Positions 24,496 to 33,108 of a DNA stretch of 64,000 nucleotides are shown here, in pieces. The position numbers and the translations under genes were made by a program. The notes below the pieces were generated by a model. It saw only the letters and a list, made by a program, of their open reading frames with translations, made no database searches and had not been told where the DNA came from. The stretch spans positions 1,240,001 to 1,304,000 of the forward strand of contig NC_020388.1 of NCBI RefSeq assembly GCF_000591055.1, written 5' to 3'. This DNA comes from Natronomonas moolapensis 8.8.11. Lineage in GTDB: Archaea > Halobacteriota > Halobacteria > Halobacteriales > Haloarculaceae. Numbering within the stretch: the first letter of the stretch is position 1; each line of letters opens with the position of its first letter.

Positions 24496-25674
24496 TTACC
24501 ACACGAACCGAAACAGGACGGTGAAGGCGGCGTATGCCCCGACTGTCGAGAGGATCGGAACGACGTTCTGCATGACGATGACCCGGCCGGTCGTCGCGGG
24601 ATCGAATAGATCACCCGCGCTCGGGATTTCGTCGGGGTCCTCCTCGCCGATCTCGGGGGCCTCCTCGCCGGGGCGTTCGGCCGTCAGCGCGCCGACGGAG
24701 ACGTTTGTCTCCTCCTCGCCGCGGACGACCTCGGGGAGCGTCGACGTCCGCGTCGCCCGCCCCCATCCCAGCCCGACGATCGACGTCGTCGCGATAATGA
24801 CGAACGACGCCGGAATGCCAATGGCCGAGAGGCCGACCACGATCGTCGAAGAGATGACCGCGACCACGATGGCCGCTGTCAGCGGCAACTCGGTGATGTC
24901 GTTGCCGAGCGTATCGAGCGTCCGGCGGGCGATCGTGAACGCGCCGACGGCGACGGCCCCACACCCGAGCAGGATCATCGAGTCGATGTCGACGCCGGCC
25001 CCGACCAGCGGCGCGATCGCGTTCGCGATGTTCGAGGTCCCCGACGAGAAAGCCATCAGACAGCCGATCGAGACGACGACGACGGCCCCGGCGAGCTCGC
25101 GTCGGGTGGTGTTCGGCCCCGTCACGGGGCGGGGGAGGACGCCGGTCCGATCGATCTCGACCAGCGGCCCCGGCGTCGAGGTGATCGCCACCCACTCGTT
25201 GATCCGGGTATAAAAATACCGACCGATCATCCCCGACACCCAGAAGCCGACGATTGGGGCGACGATCCACCAGACGGCGATCTCGCCCATCACGACCCAA
25301 TCGAGCGCACCCGTCGCGACGCCCAGACCGGCGATAGCGCCGACCGCGGTCATGGAAGTCGATGCAGGTACGCCGTAGTAGTTCCCGACAAACAGCGCCC
25401 CGCCAATAAAAAAGAGTACGACGATGCTCGATTCGATCGTGAACACGCCGGGGTCGGTGACGAGTTCGTTCCCCAGCGTGTCGACGACCTGCCGGCCGAT
25501 CGTCCACCCGCCGATCAGGAAAAAAACGGCCATCAGCGCGGCTGCCCCCGTCTTCGAGATCGCGTCCGCCCCCACCGCCGGCCCGAAAGCAGGGCCAGTC
25601 GTCGCCCCGCCGATGTTGAAACCGACGAACAGCGAGACGGCAACGCCGACGCCGAGTAAGAGGAATTCGAACAC
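24496..25674 (-). CDS. PiT family inorganic phosphate transporter
   Basis: This 392-residue transporter has about ten membrane segments in two inverted halves. Each half carries the PiT signature: GFNIGGATTGPAFGPAVGA near residue 18-36 and SSGTSNIANAIAPLVGAG near 210-228. A cytoplasmic acidic loop of about 60 residues lies before the last helix (EEETNVSVGALTAERPGEEAPE, about 318-360). It should take up phosphate with H+ or Na+. The signatures depart from the usual GxND pattern (N-I-G-G rather than N-D-x-A), so the transported ion may differ. No PhoU-like gene is adjacent. Confidence 0.85.
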   Translation of the reverse strand: MFEFLLLGVGVAVSLFVGFNIGGATTGPAFGPAVGADAISKTGAAALMAVFFLIGGWTIGRQVVDTLGNELVTDPGVFTIESSIVVLFFIGGALFVGNYYGVPASTSMTAVGAIAGLGVATGALDWVVMGEIAVWWIVAPIVGFWVSGMIGRYFYTRINEWVAITSTPGPLVEIDRTGVLPRPVTGPNTTRRELAGAVVVVSIGCLMAFSSGTSNIANAIAPLVGAGVDIDSMILLGCGAVAVGAFTIARRTLDTLGNDITELPLTAAIVVAVISSTIVVGLSAIGIPASFVIIATTSIVGLGWGRATRTSTLPEVVRGEEETNVSVGALTAERPGEEAPEIGEEDPDEIPSAGDLFDPATTGRVIVMQNVVPILSTVGAYAAFTVLFRFVW

Positions 25675-25848
25675 AGTCGTCGAACGCGCCGGACATTCTT
25701 AAACGGCCCCATATCGACTGCCTCCGAGGCGGCGCCGGAGCCGTCACGGCGGACCCGAGACCGCCGATCCGGATGGATGGCTTTTCCCGTTCCGGGGGCG
25801 ACATTCGGGTATGTTCTCGAGGAAGACTGCCGGCGGGAGTGACTGCCG

Positions 25849-26676
25849 ATGAACCCGAGACGGGTCGATTTCATCGTTGATCTCGCATACGGCGTCGCGA
25901 TTCTCGCAGCGATCACGCTGATCGCCGTCGTCGGAACGGGCATCGGCATCGCGTTCGGGATCGGTGTGATCGTCTCCTACGTGATTCACATCGTCTGGAA
26001 GATGTCGCGTTTCGACCCCGAGTGGATGACGAGAGAGGTCGCCGAACGCGTCGAAGAGACCGTCGGCAAGGAGGTCGAAAAGACGGTCGGCGATACCGTC
26101 GAGAAGACGGTCGGTGACACGGTCAGCAAGGAGGTCGAGAAGACGGTCGGCGACACGGTCAGCAAGGAGGTCGAAAAGACGGTCGGCGATACGGTCAGCA
26201 AGGAGGTCGAAAAGACGGTCGGCGATACGGTCAGCAAGGAAGTCGAAAAGACGGTCGGCGATACGGTTAGCAAGGAAGTCGAAAAGACGGTCGGCGACAC
26301 AGTCAGCAAGGAAGTCGAGAAAACGGTCAGCGATACCGTCGAGGAGACGGTCGGTGACACGGTCGAGGAGACTGTCGGCGAAACCGTCGAGGAGAAAGTC
26401 GAAGAAACCGTCGAAAAGACCGTCGAGGAGACGGTCGGTGACACGGTCGAAGAGACTGTCGAGGAGACCGTCGGCGAAACCGTCGAGGAGAAAGTCGAAG
26501 AAACCGTCGAGGAGACGGTCGGTGACACTGTCGAGGAGACCGTCGACGAAACCGTCGAGGAGAAAGTCGAGCAAACGGTGGGCGAAACGGTCGACGAGAA
26601 GGTCGAAGAGAAAGTCGAGCAGACGGTCAAAGAGACCATCGACGGCGAGGACGGGACGGACGACGCCAATACGTAG
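25849..26676 (+). CDS. Membrane protein with strict four-residue valine repeats
   Basis: This 275-residue protein begins with two hydrophobic segments (about 9-29 and 31-50). From residue 64 to 264, every fourth residue is Val (Ile at the last), 51 positions in a row. The residues between are nearly all Thr, Glu, Lys, Asp, Gly and Ser, as in TVSKEVEKTVGD, repeated six times near residues 91-162. A period of exactly four does not fit the heptad of ordinary coiled coils. The gene is recently expanded at DNA level (36-bp units). It ends DGEDGTDDANT. I do not recognise a family; a membrane-anchored rod or fibre is likely, by inference. Confidence 0.75.
   Translation: MNPRRVDFIVDLAYGVAILAAITLIAVVGTGIGIAFGIGVIVSYVIHIVWKMSRFDPEWMTREVAERVEETVGKEVEKTVGDTVEKTVGDTVSKEVEKTVGDTVSKEVEKTVGDTVSKEVEKTVGDTVSKEVEKTVGDTVSKEVEKTVGDTVSKEVEKTVSDTVEETVGDTVEETVGETVEEKVEETVEKTVEETVGDTVEETVEETVGETVEEKVEETVEETVGDTVEETVDETVEEKVEQTVGETVDEKVEEKVEQTVKETIDGEDGTDDANT
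26109..26340. repeat. 36-bp tandem repeats in the valine-repeat gene
   Basis: About six near-identical 36-bp units encode TVSKEVEKTVGD. Copies differ mainly at third positions (for example AAG GAG or AAG GAA), so the array is under selection for the protein. Related but looser repeats go on to about 26640. Long antisense frames are open only because the repeat lacks stops. Confidence 0.85.
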
Positions 26677-26944
26677 GCGATACCGGACTCGTCGCCCGCG
26701 CGCACCGCGGCGAACTGCGGGGCGCTACGGGGACCACTCTACCTCGCAGCCCACGCGAAAAGCCCGGTGAGTACAATCCCGCCCACGGACGTCAGAGAGT
26801 CAGCCAACCCGGGCCAATAGCGTTCGGGTCCGACGGTCGAAACGCCCGTGAGTCGTCGTTTTAGCCCCGGAGACGAGCGCGGGGCGTCGTCCCGTTCGGG
26901 CCCCGTACGCGGTGTGGCGTATGCGAGGACGGCTACGACTACGG
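26677..26944. other. Intergenic stretch with no supported gene
   Basis: The 268 bases between the valine-repeat gene and the convergent stress-protein gene hold no frame with a good start and no clear repeat. A minus-strand open stretch near 26745-26860 encodes a short hydrophobic tail but has no ATG or GTG in a good place. Confidence 0.4.
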
Positions 26945-27364
26945 CTACCGGACGACAGTGACGGGGACCGGCGACCGGCGGACGACCGTCCGTGCGACGT
27001 CGCCGACGAGCAGTCGGTCGGCGAGGCCCCCGCTGTGGCTTCCCAGGACGACCGCGTCGAACTCCGAGGCCGACTCCACGATCGTCCGGGCCGGTGGCCC
27101 GACCGCCACCGCGGTCGAGACGTCGCGATCCGCTTCGGCCGCGATGTCGTGGGCGCGCTCTAGCGTCTCCGAGGCGTGCTCGCGAGCCGCTACCTGGGGA
27201 TCGTCGGCGAGCGCGAGGGTGGTCGCGTCGCCCATCATCGAGGACGGCCCTCCGACGACGTGGAGGACGGTGACGTCCGCGTCCGGGTGGATCTCGAGGG
27301 CATATCGGAGCGCGCGTTCGGCCATCTCCGAGTCGTCTATCGGCACCAGCACGCGGGAAGTCAT
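26945..27364 (-). CDS. UspA family universal stress protein
   Basis: This 139-residue protein has the UspA fold: the first strand RVLVPIDDSE, the middle VTVLHVVGG strand, and the ATP-binding C-terminal G-x2-G-x9-G(S/T) pattern, here GSHSGGLADRLLVGDVARTVVRRS. Presence of this motif suggests nucleotide binding. The ATG at 27364 is preferred because it starts directly before the first strand. It is a single cytoplasmic Usp domain. Its partner is unknown; it sits between the valine-repeat gene and the metallophosphoesterase gene. Confidence 0.92.
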   Translation of the reverse strand: MTSRVLVPIDDSEMAERALRYALEIHPDADVTVLHVVGGPSSMMGDATTLALADDPQVAAREHASETLERAHDIAAEADRDVSTAVAVGPPARTIVESASEFDAVVLGSHSGGLADRLLVGDVARTVVRRSPVPVTVVR

Positions 27365-27463
27365 ATCGGTGCTACGACAACTACATGGTTGAATGTTTTT
27401 GTGCACGGCAGTCGCGATCGGGGGCCGACGAGTGCCGTCGCCGTCAAGACCCCACCCGCCGGA

Positions 27464-28858
27464 TCACTCGTCGGTCGTGGCTCGCCCGAGCGTGGCCGTT
27501 TCGTCGTTCACCCGTCGCCCACCGTCGGATCGCCCCTCGATGAACTGCCGGTCCGGCAGCGTCACCACGGGCTCTCGGCCCACGGTCAAAAAGCGCTCGG
27601 TGCGCGTGAGTTCCTCGGTCGAGGGACTCGGCTTCGAGATCTGCTCGTACTCGACCGCGACCCCGCCGTCCTCGGCGGCGATGCGGACGGCCGGCAACTG
27701 ATACGACGGATAGAACACCGGCGGCAGGACGCCGATGACGCCGTCCCGACGGTGGAGGCGCTTGAGCCACGTCCCGGTGTTGACGAGCAGTCCGCCCTCG
27801 ACGGCCCGCGTCATCGGACGGTGGGTGTGGCCGTAACAGAAGATCGCCGTTTCGGGGCGCTCCTCGAAGACGTCCCTGGCGGCCTCGACGTAGGGTTCCT
27901 CCGCGTCGACGGTGAGTTCGGTCTCGAACACGCCGAAGCGGTCGACCGTCTTCCGGACGTCGCGTCTAATGAAGTACAGCGGGATCGCGACGAGCAACAG
28001 GAGCCCCGCGACGGCGACGTTGAGAACGAGGAGGAACCACGCCGCCGTTCCCGCCCGCCCGAACTGATCGAGGAAAGCCGCCGTGCGCTCGACCGGCATC
28101 GACCACACGCCCGCGAGATCCAGTCCCGCCCCGACCGCGAGCAGGGCGCTCACGTTGAACAACAACAGAAACGGGACCAGCGAATACCGCAACAGCGGGT
28201 TCATCTCGCGATAAAAGTACTTCGAGAGGATCCACACCGGCATTCGCTCGGTGGGGGTGACCGCCTGGACGTCCTTCAGCCAGTTGTACCGACCGCGATC
28301 GGACAGCTGGCCAGCCCGGCTGGTAACGAGCGTGTTATAATAGTAGCCCAGCGGCGTCGCGTGGGGGTTGCCCCACTCGGCGATACGGTTGTTGGGATCG
28401 CGCTGGTGGCCGTGCTCGAAGTGGATCGTCCGGTCGCCGACTCGTCGGGTGATCGATTGCTCGGGAACGAGGTCGACGTTGTACGCCGCGAAACGCTCGA
28501 CGTACTCGTCGTAGGCGGCGAGTTCGTGGTCGTGGTTCCCCGGCAACAGCGTGACCGGTACGTTTTCGCCCGTTTCGCGAAGCGCTGCAAAGAGCTCCGG
28601 ATACGTTTCCTCGAGGAGCTCGAACTTCTCGATGCCCTCGGCCGTCGTGAACTCCCAGAGGCCGAAGGCGTCGCCGTTGATCACCAACTCGGCGTCCTCG
28701 TCGGTGGTCGCCAGCCGGTCGAGAAAGCCGAGCAACTCGGGGAGGGACTCGGCCTCCTCGAGTTGCTCGTCCCCGCCGATGTGGAGGTCGCTGATGACGT
28801 AGTAGACCCGGTCGTCGGGGGCGCCGGCGCGCTCCCGACCGTCGGCGCCGTCAGTCAT
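27464..28858 (-). CDS. Membrane-associated metallophosphoesterase
   Basis: This 464-residue calcineurin-type phosphoesterase has the metal motifs DLHIGGD (residues 24-30), NGDAFG (near 60), GNHDHE (near 108), HFEHGHQRD (near 147) and the last GHTHRPM (near 357). Two hydrophobic segments between the fourth and fifth motifs (about 225-250 and 275-305) suggest an inserted membrane hairpin. That plan recalls lipid-linked phosphatases of the UDP-diacylglucosamine hydrolase type. It is divergent from the archaetidylserine decarboxylase gene, so a lipid or membrane-sugar substrate is plausible but unproven. The start is the ATG at 28858. Confidence 0.85.
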   Translation of the reverse strand: MTDGADGRERAGAPDDRVYYVISDLHIGGDEQLEEAESLPELLGFLDRLATTDEDAELVINGDAFGLWEFTTAEGIEKFELLEETYPELFAALRETGENVPVTLLPGNHDHELAAYDEYVERFAAYNVDLVPEQSITRRVGDRTIHFEHGHQRDPNNRIAEWGNPHATPLGYYYNTLVTSRAGQLSDRGRYNWLKDVQAVTPTERMPVWILSKYFYREMNPLLRYSLVPFLLLFNVSALLAVGAGLDLAGVWSMPVERTAAFLDQFGRAGTAAWFLLVLNVAVAGLLLLVAIPLYFIRRDVRKTVDRFGVFETELTVDAEEPYVEAARDVFEERPETAIFCYGHTHRPMTRAVEGGLLVNTGTWLKRLHRRDGVIGVLPPVFYPSYQLPAVRIAAEDGGVAVEYEQISKPSPSTEELTRTERFLTVGREPVVTLPDRQFIEGRSDGGRRVNDETATLGRATTDE

Positions 28859-29010
28859 TAGCTGAGGGGTGGATGCCGCGGCGAAAAGGTGTTGCGCTCC
28901 GGTCGCCCCTCGCGTGCCGTGGATCGTTCGGCGACCGAATCCGGTACCGCGTTCGTGAGCGCTCCCGTCCGACCGTAACGGCCTTGTCGCTTCCCCCGGT
29001 GGGACAGACC

Positions 29011-29637
29011 GTGCTCTCATCGATCCCGGAGGTCGTTGCGCTCCCGTCGGTCGCACCCGGCGCGTGGCGACTCGCCCGGCCCCCGCTTCTCGCCGCCGTC
29101 GCGCTCGCGTTCGTGAGTCCACCGCTGGCCGTCGGTTGTCTGCTCGCCGCCGGCGTGGCGCTTTGGTTCCACCGCGACCCCCGGCGCTCGCCGCCGCCGT
29201 CGGGAGTCGTCGCCCCCGCGGACGGCCGGGTGTCTGTCGTCCGCCGGGAGGGCGACCGCGTCCGCGTCGCGGTGTTCATGAACGTCACCGACGTCCACGT
29301 CAACCGCGCGCCCGTCGGCGGGACCGTCGAGACGGTCGAACACACGCCCGGGAGACACCTCCCCGCGTTCAGCAAGGACTCAGAACGCAACGAGCGCGTC
29401 CGAATCGACCTCTCCGGGTACGAGGTGACGCTCGTCGCGGGCGCGGTCGCCCGCCGGATTCATCCCTACGTCGAGGGGGGCGAGACGCTTGCCCGCGGGG
29501 ACCGGATCGGCCACATCTCCTTCGGATCGCGGGCCGACGTACTCTTTCCCCCGGAGTACGACCCCGGCGACGTCCGCGTGATCGAGGGCCAGCGCGTCCG
29601 GGCCGGCGAGACGGTGCTCGCCGCTCGTGACGGCTGA
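29011..29637 (+). CDS. Archaetidylserine decarboxylase (PssD-like)
   Basis: This protein of about 208 residues belongs to the phosphatidylserine decarboxylase family. It should convert archaetidylserine to archaetidylethanolamine in the membrane. The HRDP segment after one or two hydrophobic helices, VAPADGRVSVV, FMNVTDVHVNRAP and the self-cleavage site in GHISFGSRADVLFP (Ser of FGS, in place of LGST) are clear. In haloarchaea this enzyme is tied to archaeosortase-dependent lipid attachment. The start is uncertain: I chose the GTG at 29011, 12 residues before the conserved APGAWR segment. An upstream in-frame ATG at 28873 would add 46 Arg-rich residues unlike family members. Confidence 0.85.
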   Translation: MLSSIPEVVALPSVAPGAWRLARPPLLAAVALAFVSPPLAVGCLLAAGVALWFHRDPRRSPPPSGVVAPADGRVSVVRREGDRVRVAVFMNVTDVHVNRAPVGGTVETVEHTPGRHLPAFSKDSERNERVRIDLSGYEVTLVAGAVARRIHPYVEGGETLARGDRIGHISFGSRADVLFPPEYDPGDVRVIEGQRVRAGETVLAARDG

Positions 29638-29743
29638 CTCGCCACGACCGCCCGGTATCGACGACCGCACCGTCGTTTCGATCCCTCGGCCGGCGGCACC
29701 CGAACCGCCCCCCTTTTGCCGGTGCCGTCCGAACCCCATTGCG

Positions 29744-30214
29744 ATGACAGAGCGAAGCGACATCGCGCCCGAGACGCTCCACGTCGGTCTCGACCCCGAG
29801 GGCGTCGAGGTGGAGTACGTCGACGGCCGATCGGTCTTCTATCACGGCATCCCGCGGAAGCGCGAGGGAAGCGTTGTCTGCCCGCCCGGCCGCGACGTCC
29901 ACGTCCTCGTCACTTCGCCCGACGGGACCGAAGGCGTCATGATGTATGTCAACGACCGGACCACCGCGGACGGGATCCTCGAGTCGACGGGCGTGGGCCG
30001 GATCGTCCTCGAACGCGACGAGACGGCGTCGCTGTTCCCCGGGGTCGACGCGGAAAACCACGGCTACCGGGTCGAGATTTCGGCCGATCCGGACGTCGCC
30101 CGCGGTCGGGTGTTCGTCTTCGCCGAGGACGAGACTGGCGAAGCCGCCTACGAACTCGTCGCCGACGCAGGGAAAAAAAGCGACTGCGACACCGAGGACG
30201 GGAGCGACGCCTGA
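29744..30214 (+). CDS. Haloarchaeal conserved protein, DUF5796-like
   Basis: This 156-residue acidic protein has mostly beta-strand pattern: ETLHVGLDPEGVEVEYVDGR, then FYHGIPRK, a VHVLVTSPD strand and a GVGRIVLERDETASLFPG segment. These agree with my memory of the haloarchaeal DUF5796 family, whose function is unknown. The tail is Lys/Asp-rich and probably disordered. Its stop TGA overlaps the next ATG (TGATG), so the two genes are translationally coupled. I could not confirm the family by search. Confidence 0.72.
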   Translation: MTERSDIAPETLHVGLDPEGVEVEYVDGRSVFYHGIPRKREGSVVCPPGRDVHVLVTSPDGTEGVMMYVNDRTTADGILESTGVGRIVLERDETASLFPGVDAENHGYRVEISADPDVARGRVFVFAEDETGEAAYELVADAGKKSDCDTEDGSDA

Positions 30215-30465
30215 TGCCGCTCGAGAAGGGCTGGGAACCGCTCGAACGGTCGACGATCGGAGCGGTGCCGGACCGCTATGGCGTCTACGAACTCGGGGGC
30301 ACGGACGGAACCGTTCTGTCGGTCGAGCACGGGCCGTTGCGGAGCGAACTGAAGGAGGCCCTCGCCTACGGTGACGCGGCGCGGGTCCGCTGGCGGCCGA
30401 CACAGAACCGCGCCGAGGCCGAACGACTGGTCGCAGAACACCGCGAGCGGATGGAGTCGCGGTAG
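30214..30465 (+). CDS. Small conserved haloarchaeal protein
   Basis: This 83-residue protein reads DRYGVYELGGTDGTVLSVEHGPLRSEL in its first half and has two helices in the second half with NRAEAERLVAEHRERM. The YGVYELG plus VLSVE arrangement recalls the first strands of a GIY-YIG-like fold, but no catalytic set is visible. It overlaps the preceding gene by one base (TGATG) and converges on the 44-residue gene with 15 bases between ends. The function is unknown. Confidence 0.7.
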   Translation: MPLEKGWEPLERSTIGAVPDRYGVYELGGTDGTVLSVEHGPLRSELKEALAYGDAARVRWRPTQNRAEAERLVAEHRERMESR

Positions 30466-30480
30466 CGTTCCGTGTGTGGC

Positions 30481-30615
30481 TTACTGGATATAACTCGGCT
30501 CCTCGGCGTCGCAGTTCTCCTCGTGTTGGGCCGCGTCCTCGCGGCTGTCGAACAACAGACCGCACTTTTCGCACTCGTACCACGTGTTCCCGTCTCGCTC
30601 TGTGGTCGCGACCAT
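30481..30615 (-). CDS. Small zinc-finger-like protein, 44 residues
   Basis: A complete frame from an ATG at 30615 to a TAA encodes 44 residues. It holds a WYECEKCG knuckle (C15, C18), then H31 and C35 (AAQHEENCD), a C-x2-C-x12-H-x3-C arrangement like a C2HC zinc finger. The tail ends EEPSYIQ. Similar small proteins are widespread in haloarchaea. A TATA-like CGTTATACC lies about 25-30 bases upstream on the same strand. Its role is unknown; DNA, RNA or protein binding are all possible. Confidence 0.75.
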   Translation of the reverse strand: MVATTERDGNTWYECEKCGLLFDSREDAAQHEENCDAEEPSYIQ

Positions 30616-30742
30616 ACATCGACGTGGAACATCGGACGGTATAACGGTTGCCCCGGCGTCGGGTGGTCAGTTCCCGAACGCCCCCACCGCGTAGGCCACC
30701 CGCGGTCGGAACGGTAAAACGGCGCGCGGCTCGAATGGAGGT

Positions 30743-32896
30743 ATGACCCGGCAGGTCACGCTGACGGTGAAGGGTGCGGAAAAACGGGACGCGGGACGCG
30801 GCGTCGCCCGCCTGCCGGAGTCCGCGCGGCGCGCCCTCGGCGTGTTGAGTGGCGACACGGTGGTGATAGAGGGCGAACGCCGGACGGTGGCGAAAGCCTG
30901 GCCCGCGGGCGGGAGCGACGGGATCGTCCGCATCGATGCCGAGACCCGTGCCAACGCGGGCGTCAACGTCGGCGAGACCGTCACCGTGGGACCGGTATCG
31001 ATCGCCGAGGCGGACCGGGTCGTCGTCGAGATCCCCGTGCGTGCCGACGACGACGTACTCGAATCGATTGCGGGGGACCTCCGGGATCGACCGCTTCACT
31101 CCGGCGAGACGGTACGGCTCGAACGGCCGGGCGTCCGTGCGATGGTCGTAGAGACGGCCCCGGACGGGACCGTCCGAGTCACCGGAAACACGACCGTTCG
31201 GGTGCGGGAACGCCCCGGAACCGGCGACGACCGGTCGGACGGAGCGGCGTCCGGATCGACCGCCGATCGGGATCAAACCGTGCCGGAACCAGCCGCCGAG
31301 GCGACTTATGAGGACATCGGTGGGCTGGACGAGGAACTCGAACAGGTCAGAGAGATGATCGAGTTGCCCCTCTCGGAGCCGGAGCTCTTCCGGAAACTCG
31401 GCATCGATCCGCCCTCCGGGGTCCTCCTGTACGGGCCGCCCGGGACCGGCAAGACGCTCATCGCGAAGGCGGTCGCCAACGAGGTCGACGCCCACTTCGA
31501 GGTGATCGACGGCCCCGAAATCGTCTCGAAGTACAAAGGCGAAAGCGAAGAACGGCTCCGGGAGACGTTCGAACGGGCGATCGAGAACCAGCCGTCGGTC
31601 GTCTTCGTCGACGAGATCGACTCCATCGCCGGCACGAGAGACGAGGACGCCGACATGGAAAACCGGGTCGTCGCGCAGCTTCTGACGCTCATGGACGGCC
31701 TCGAGGACCGCGGACAGGTCATCGTCGTCGGCGCGACGAACCGCGTCGACGCGATCGATCCCGCCCTGCGGCGCGGCGGGCGCTTCGACCGGGAGATCGA
31801 AATCGGCGCGCCCGACGAGTCGGGCCGCCGGGAGATCCTCGACGTCCACACCCGCGGGATGCCGCTCGCCGACGACGTCGACCTCGACGCGCTCGCCGCC
31901 AGAACCCACGGCTTCGTCGGCGCGGACGTCCACGCCCTCGTCACGGAGGCCGCCATGCGCGCGCTTCGGGGCCGCGAGGGCCGCGAGGACCTCGTGGTCA
32001 CCCAGGCCGACGTCGAGACCGCCCTCACCGCCGTCGACCCCTCGACGATGCGCGAGTACGTCGCCGAGACGCCCGAGGCGACTTTCGACGACGTCGGCGG
32101 CCTCGAGGCGGCAAAGCGGGTGCTCACCGAGGCCGTCGAGTGGCCCCTCGCCTACGGTGCGCTCTTCGAGGCGACGAACACCGATCCGCCTTCCGGGGTC
32201 CTCCTGTACGGGCCGCCCGGGACCGGCAAGACCCTCCTCGCCCGGGCGCTCGCCGGCGAGAGCGAGGTGAACTTCGTCTCCGTCGCCGGGCCGGAACTGC
32301 TCGACAAGTACGTCGGCGAATCGGAGAAGGCCGTCCGGGAGGTGTTCGACCGTGCCCGTCAGGCCGCCCCATCGATCGTCTTCTTCGACGAGATCGACGC
32401 GCTGGCCGGGGTCCGCGGGGACGCGAGCGAGGCCACCGAACGCGTCGTCTCCCAGCTGCTCGCCGAACTCGACGGGCTGGCGGCGGCCCCGAACGTCGTC
32501 GTCCTCGCGGCGACGAACCGCATCGACGCGATCGACCCCGCGTTGCTCCGCCCCGGCCGATTCGAATCCCACGTCGAGGTGCCGATCCCCGACCGGGCGG
32601 CCAGACGCGAGATCCTGTCGGTCCACGCCGCCGGCAAGCCGCTCGGCGAGGACGTCGACCTCGATGCCGTCGCCGATCGGACCGAGGGTCTCTCCGGGGC
32701 GGAACTCGAATCCGTGGTCCGGGCGGCGTCGATGCGGGCGATCCGGGAGGTGGCTGACGAACTCGGTCCCGAGGCAGCCACGGAGCGTGCCGACGAGATC
32801 GAGATCGAAGCGGCGCACCTCGAGGCGGCGCTGGCGGGGATCGGAGAGGCCGAAAACGGTGCGCGATCGAAAACAGGCGATCGGACGAGCGACTGA
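30743..32896 (+). CDS. CDC48/VAT-type AAA ATPase
   Basis: This 717-residue ATPase has an N-terminal double-psi barrel (about 3-85) and a second substrate-binding domain (about 90-160). Two AAA domains follow. The first has GPPGTGKTLIAKAVA with Walker B VFVDEID; the second has GPPGTGKTLLARALA with FFDEIDAL. Each has its sensor ATNR and Arg finger region. It should unfold proteins for the proteasome or extract them from complexes. The C-terminus lacks a clear HbYX motif (it ends KTGDRTSD). Haloarchaea have several CDC48 paralogues and this one is slightly short, so it may be a secondary copy. Confidence 0.93.
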   Translation: MTRQVTLTVKGAEKRDAGRGVARLPESARRALGVLSGDTVVIEGERRTVAKAWPAGGSDGIVRIDAETRANAGVNVGETVTVGPVSIAEADRVVVEIPVRADDDVLESIAGDLRDRPLHSGETVRLERPGVRAMVVETAPDGTVRVTGNTTVRVRERPGTGDDRSDGAASGSTADRDQTVPEPAAEATYEDIGGLDEELEQVREMIELPLSEPELFRKLGIDPPSGVLLYGPPGTGKTLIAKAVANEVDAHFEVIDGPEIVSKYKGESEERLRETFERAIENQPSVVFVDEIDSIAGTRDEDADMENRVVAQLLTLMDGLEDRGQVIVVGATNRVDAIDPALRRGGRFDREIEIGAPDESGRREILDVHTRGMPLADDVDLDALAARTHGFVGADVHALVTEAAMRALRGREGREDLVVTQADVETALTAVDPSTMREYVAETPEATFDDVGGLEAAKRVLTEAVEWPLAYGALFEATNTDPPSGVLLYGPPGTGKTLLARALAGESEVNFVSVAGPELLDKYVGESEKAVREVFDRARQAAPSIVFFDEIDALAGVRGDASEATERVVSQLLAELDGLAAAPNVVVLAATNRIDAIDPALLRPGRFESHVEVPIPDRAARREILSVHAAGKPLGEDVDLDAVADRTEGLSGAELESVVRAASMRAIREVADELGPEAATERADEIEIEAAHLEAALAGIGEAENGARSKTGDRTSD

Positions 32897-32934
32897 ACGT
32901 CCGCATCGGCCGTCTCCTGGAACGCTGAGGCGAC

Positions 32935-33080
32935 ACCGACGCCGGAGACGCAAGCCAAATTGACCTCCTGCTCCGCGTAAACGCGGAGGAATCCGACAAT
33001 CGGATTCGGGCGGTTGTCGCCCTTTGGTTCCAACCCGCACTCGGAGGGAACCGGCGGCACACCGGAGGTATGCGCTTGCA
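32935..33080 (-). mobile_element. Remnant of an IS200/IS605 (IS1341-type) right end, no tnpB
   Basis: On the minus strand this stretch reads GGATTCCTCCGCGTTTACGCG and then GAGCAGGAGGTCAA, which agrees with the conserved 3' tail of haloarchaeal tnpB elements as I remember it. The region folds into serial hairpins: CTCCGCGT-AA-ACGCGGAG (32971-32988), GAATCCGA-CAA-TCGGATTC (32989-33007), GGGCG-GTTGT-CGCCC (33008-33022) and GGTTCC...GGAACC. In intact elements this part encodes the guide-type RNA of TnpB. No tnpB or tnpA frame is left. Assignment rests on memory, not on a search. Confidence 0.5.
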
Positions 33081-33108
33081 TCTCTATCATCCGAATTAAT
33101 ACGAAGCG

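Noticed and set aside
25744-26705. Long open frames antisense to the valine-repeat gene (276 and 239 residues)
   Set aside because: They are open only because the tandem repeat has no stop in those frames. Their translations are monotone repeats (LLDGFFDFL- or TVSPTVFST-type) with no start context; the plus-strand frame has a membrane anchor and natural N-terminus.
28873-29010. N-terminal extension of the archaetidylserine decarboxylase from ATG 28873
   Set aside because: The 46 added residues are Arg/Pro-rich, not like the family, and cover the divergent promoter region with the phosphoesterase gene.
29369-33040. 1223-codon open frame on the minus strand across psd, DUF5796-like and CDC48 genes
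   Set aside because: It is the antisense shadow of GC-rich coding genes with strong family matches on the plus strand; its product has Arg/Asp/Gly-rich composition with no domain.
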